Of a stretch of 49,764 nt of DNA, positions 48,800 to 49,764 are shown one piece after another (position 1 is the first letter of the stretch; each line of letters begins with the position of its first letter). This stretch comes from Oscillospiraceae bacterium. Its GTDB lineage: Bacteria > Bacillota > Clostridia > Oscillospirales > Acutalibacteraceae. The notes under the pieces were generated by a model. That model saw nothing but the letters and a program-made list of their open reading frames with translations. It was not told where the DNA came from and searched no databases. The stretch is taken from NCBI GenBank assembly GCA_015066405.1, contig SVOM01000009.1:1-49764 (forward strand), in the 5' to 3' direction. The position numbers and the translations under genes are program-made.

Positions 48800-49252
48800 T
48801 CAAATGCTGTCAGGGCTCCACAAGAATTCGTAATAAACCCCTTCGACACGCATAATAAATCCTACTCCCGCGTATCTATAACCATCTTCATATACATAAT
48901 TTGGAAGATAATAATAGGTTCCCTTCGGTACATATTTTTGGTTTTGAGATGCACCGTACTCACCCGCATCAACTCCATAAAACCTATCTACATCACCACC
49001 GGAGTTTGCGGAATTCGAGCGATTTACCCAGCAACTCATAGCGCCACCTGAAATAGCACTATTTTTTACGTAAACCGAGGTGTTGTCGGTCTTAGCTCTC
49101 ATAGGGGTGCCATATGGTGTTCCTCCGGAATTTTGCATTGCAGAAACACTATGAAGTGTATCACTAATATTTCCCGCTGCGTAAGTAGGTAGCGCAAGTA
49201 TTGAAAAAACACATAACAATGTTATTACTATTGAAATTATTCTTTTTGACAT
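48800..49252 (-). CDS. Secreted protein of 150 residues, first gene of the ABC cassette
   Basis: A classical signal peptide (MSKRIISIVITLLCVFSILA, then LPTYA-AG as likely cleavage site near residue 25) is followed by a mature chain of about 125 residues. It is rich in Gly, Ser, Asn and Tyr with one cysteine. It contains the segment RAKTDNTSVYVKNSA and ends with VYEDGYRYAGVGF and LWSPDSI. The closing pattern resembles small secreted Firmicute proteins, some of them bacteriocin-like, but I cannot name a family with certainty. GGAG precedes the ATG. Confidence 0.78.
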   Translation of the reverse strand: MSKRIISIVITLLCVFSILALPTYAAGNISDTLHSVSAMQNSGGTPYGTPMRAKTDNTSVYVKNSAISGGAMSCWVNRSNSANSGGDVDRFYGVDAGEYGASQNQKYVPKGTYYYLPNYVYEDGYRYAGVGFIMRVEGVYYEFLWSPDSI

Positions 49253-49346
49253 TTAATTTGCTCCTTTTTGTATTATTATAATTATACACATTTATTAGTA
49301 CACGGGACTCACCCTTTCTCCTAAATTCGAACAAAGTTCTATATAT

Positions 49347-49376
49347 ATAATACAATTTCCAATCCTGCTTTGTCAA
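49347..49376 (-). promoter_or_regulatory. Promoter of the secreted-protein/ABC cassette
   Basis: Minus-strand TTGACA (49371-49376), an 18-nt spacer and TATTAT (49347-49352), giving a leader of about 90 nt. A second -10-like TATAAT at about 49279-49284 lies closer to the gene without a -35 box. Confidence 0.65.
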
Positions 49377-49398
49377 TATTTTATACCAAAAATAACCA

Positions 49399-49434
49399 AA
49401 AAACGAACTTAACATATACGTTAAGTTCGTTTTT
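49399..49434 (-). terminator. Terminator of the ribosomal RNA operon
   Basis: A 15-bp stem (AAAAACGAACTTAAC/GTTAAGTTCGTTTTT) is followed by T residues on the minus strand. It lies about 70 nt after the 23S 3' end, with no 5S gene between. Confidence 0.85.
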
Positions 49435-49500
49435 CTATTTCTTAGTTTTTCGCACCCTGAAAACTGAACAAAGTTAATACGGAAGACAGAGAATCAAAGT

Positions 49501-49764
<264 letters not shown>

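Overview
The window reads as a chromosomal piece of a low-GC, Gram-positive-type anaerobe of the Clostridia, most likely an Oscillospirales/Ruminococcaceae-like gut organism. The basis is AGGAGG-type ribosome sites, consensus TTGACA-N17-TATAAT promoters, many lipoproteins with a lipobox, PASTA and CAP surface proteins, a CpsC/CpsD tyrosine-kinase capsule pair, RqcH, TrmK, YhaM, PgeF and a SecA with a C-terminal zinc site. This placement is inferred from gene content, not from a marker-gene comparison.

Layout. 1-2000: a polar amino-acid ABC importer (binding protein, permease, ATPase; minus strand) whose binding protein has its two lobes in reversed order. 2100-7064: a minus-strand operon for surface polysaccharide (cpsC-like, cpsD-like, capD-like) ending in pgeF and a second, orphan binding protein. 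7150-10733: an RNA/ribosome quality-control operon (yhaM, DUF1858, trmK, rqcH). 10870-12830: tRNA-Thr, a sugar epimerase and an esterase. 12870-14278: a priming sugar transferase plus a DUF4422 glycosyltransferase. 14437-17345: a plus-strand operon of an SGNH hydrolase, rsmE and rsmF. 17384-22007: FAD/Rieske oxidoreductase, small membrane proteins, two HAD phosphatases and a YdcF protein. 22091-25071: a TAXI-type TRAP transporter. 25140-28085: a large fused MacB/FtsX-type ABC protein, divergent from 28226-31306, a 1026-residue protein with an N-terminal TIR domain and 32 MORN repeats.

31431-35601 holds a CAP lipoprotein, a kinase-less PASTA protein and an ArsB/NhaD-type permease. 35690-36600 is a small accessory islet between two 48-bp repeats next to tRNA-Tyr. 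It carries an XRE-type regulator and a divergent 53-residue membrane protein around one palindrome. 36794-40756 has asnB, a Gx transporter, a NusG-II protein and a divergent apbE. These last three are the usual company of extracytosolic flavin/quinone redox systems. secA follows at 40821-43556.

44376-49252 is a visibly AT-richer block of seven tightly packed minus-strand genes: a secreted 150-residue protein, two anchored extracytoplasmic proteins, three ABC-2-like permeases and one ATPase. It lies just downstream of a ribosomal RNA operon (23S 3' end at about 49501). It looks like an acquired secreted-peptide/ABC-transporter cassette.

The strongest candidates for something undescribed are the TIR-MORN protein, the seven-gene secreted-protein/ABC cassette, the circularly permuted binding protein and the tRNA-Tyr islet. 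Two parS-like palindromes suggest that the window may lie in the origin-proximal part of the chromosome.
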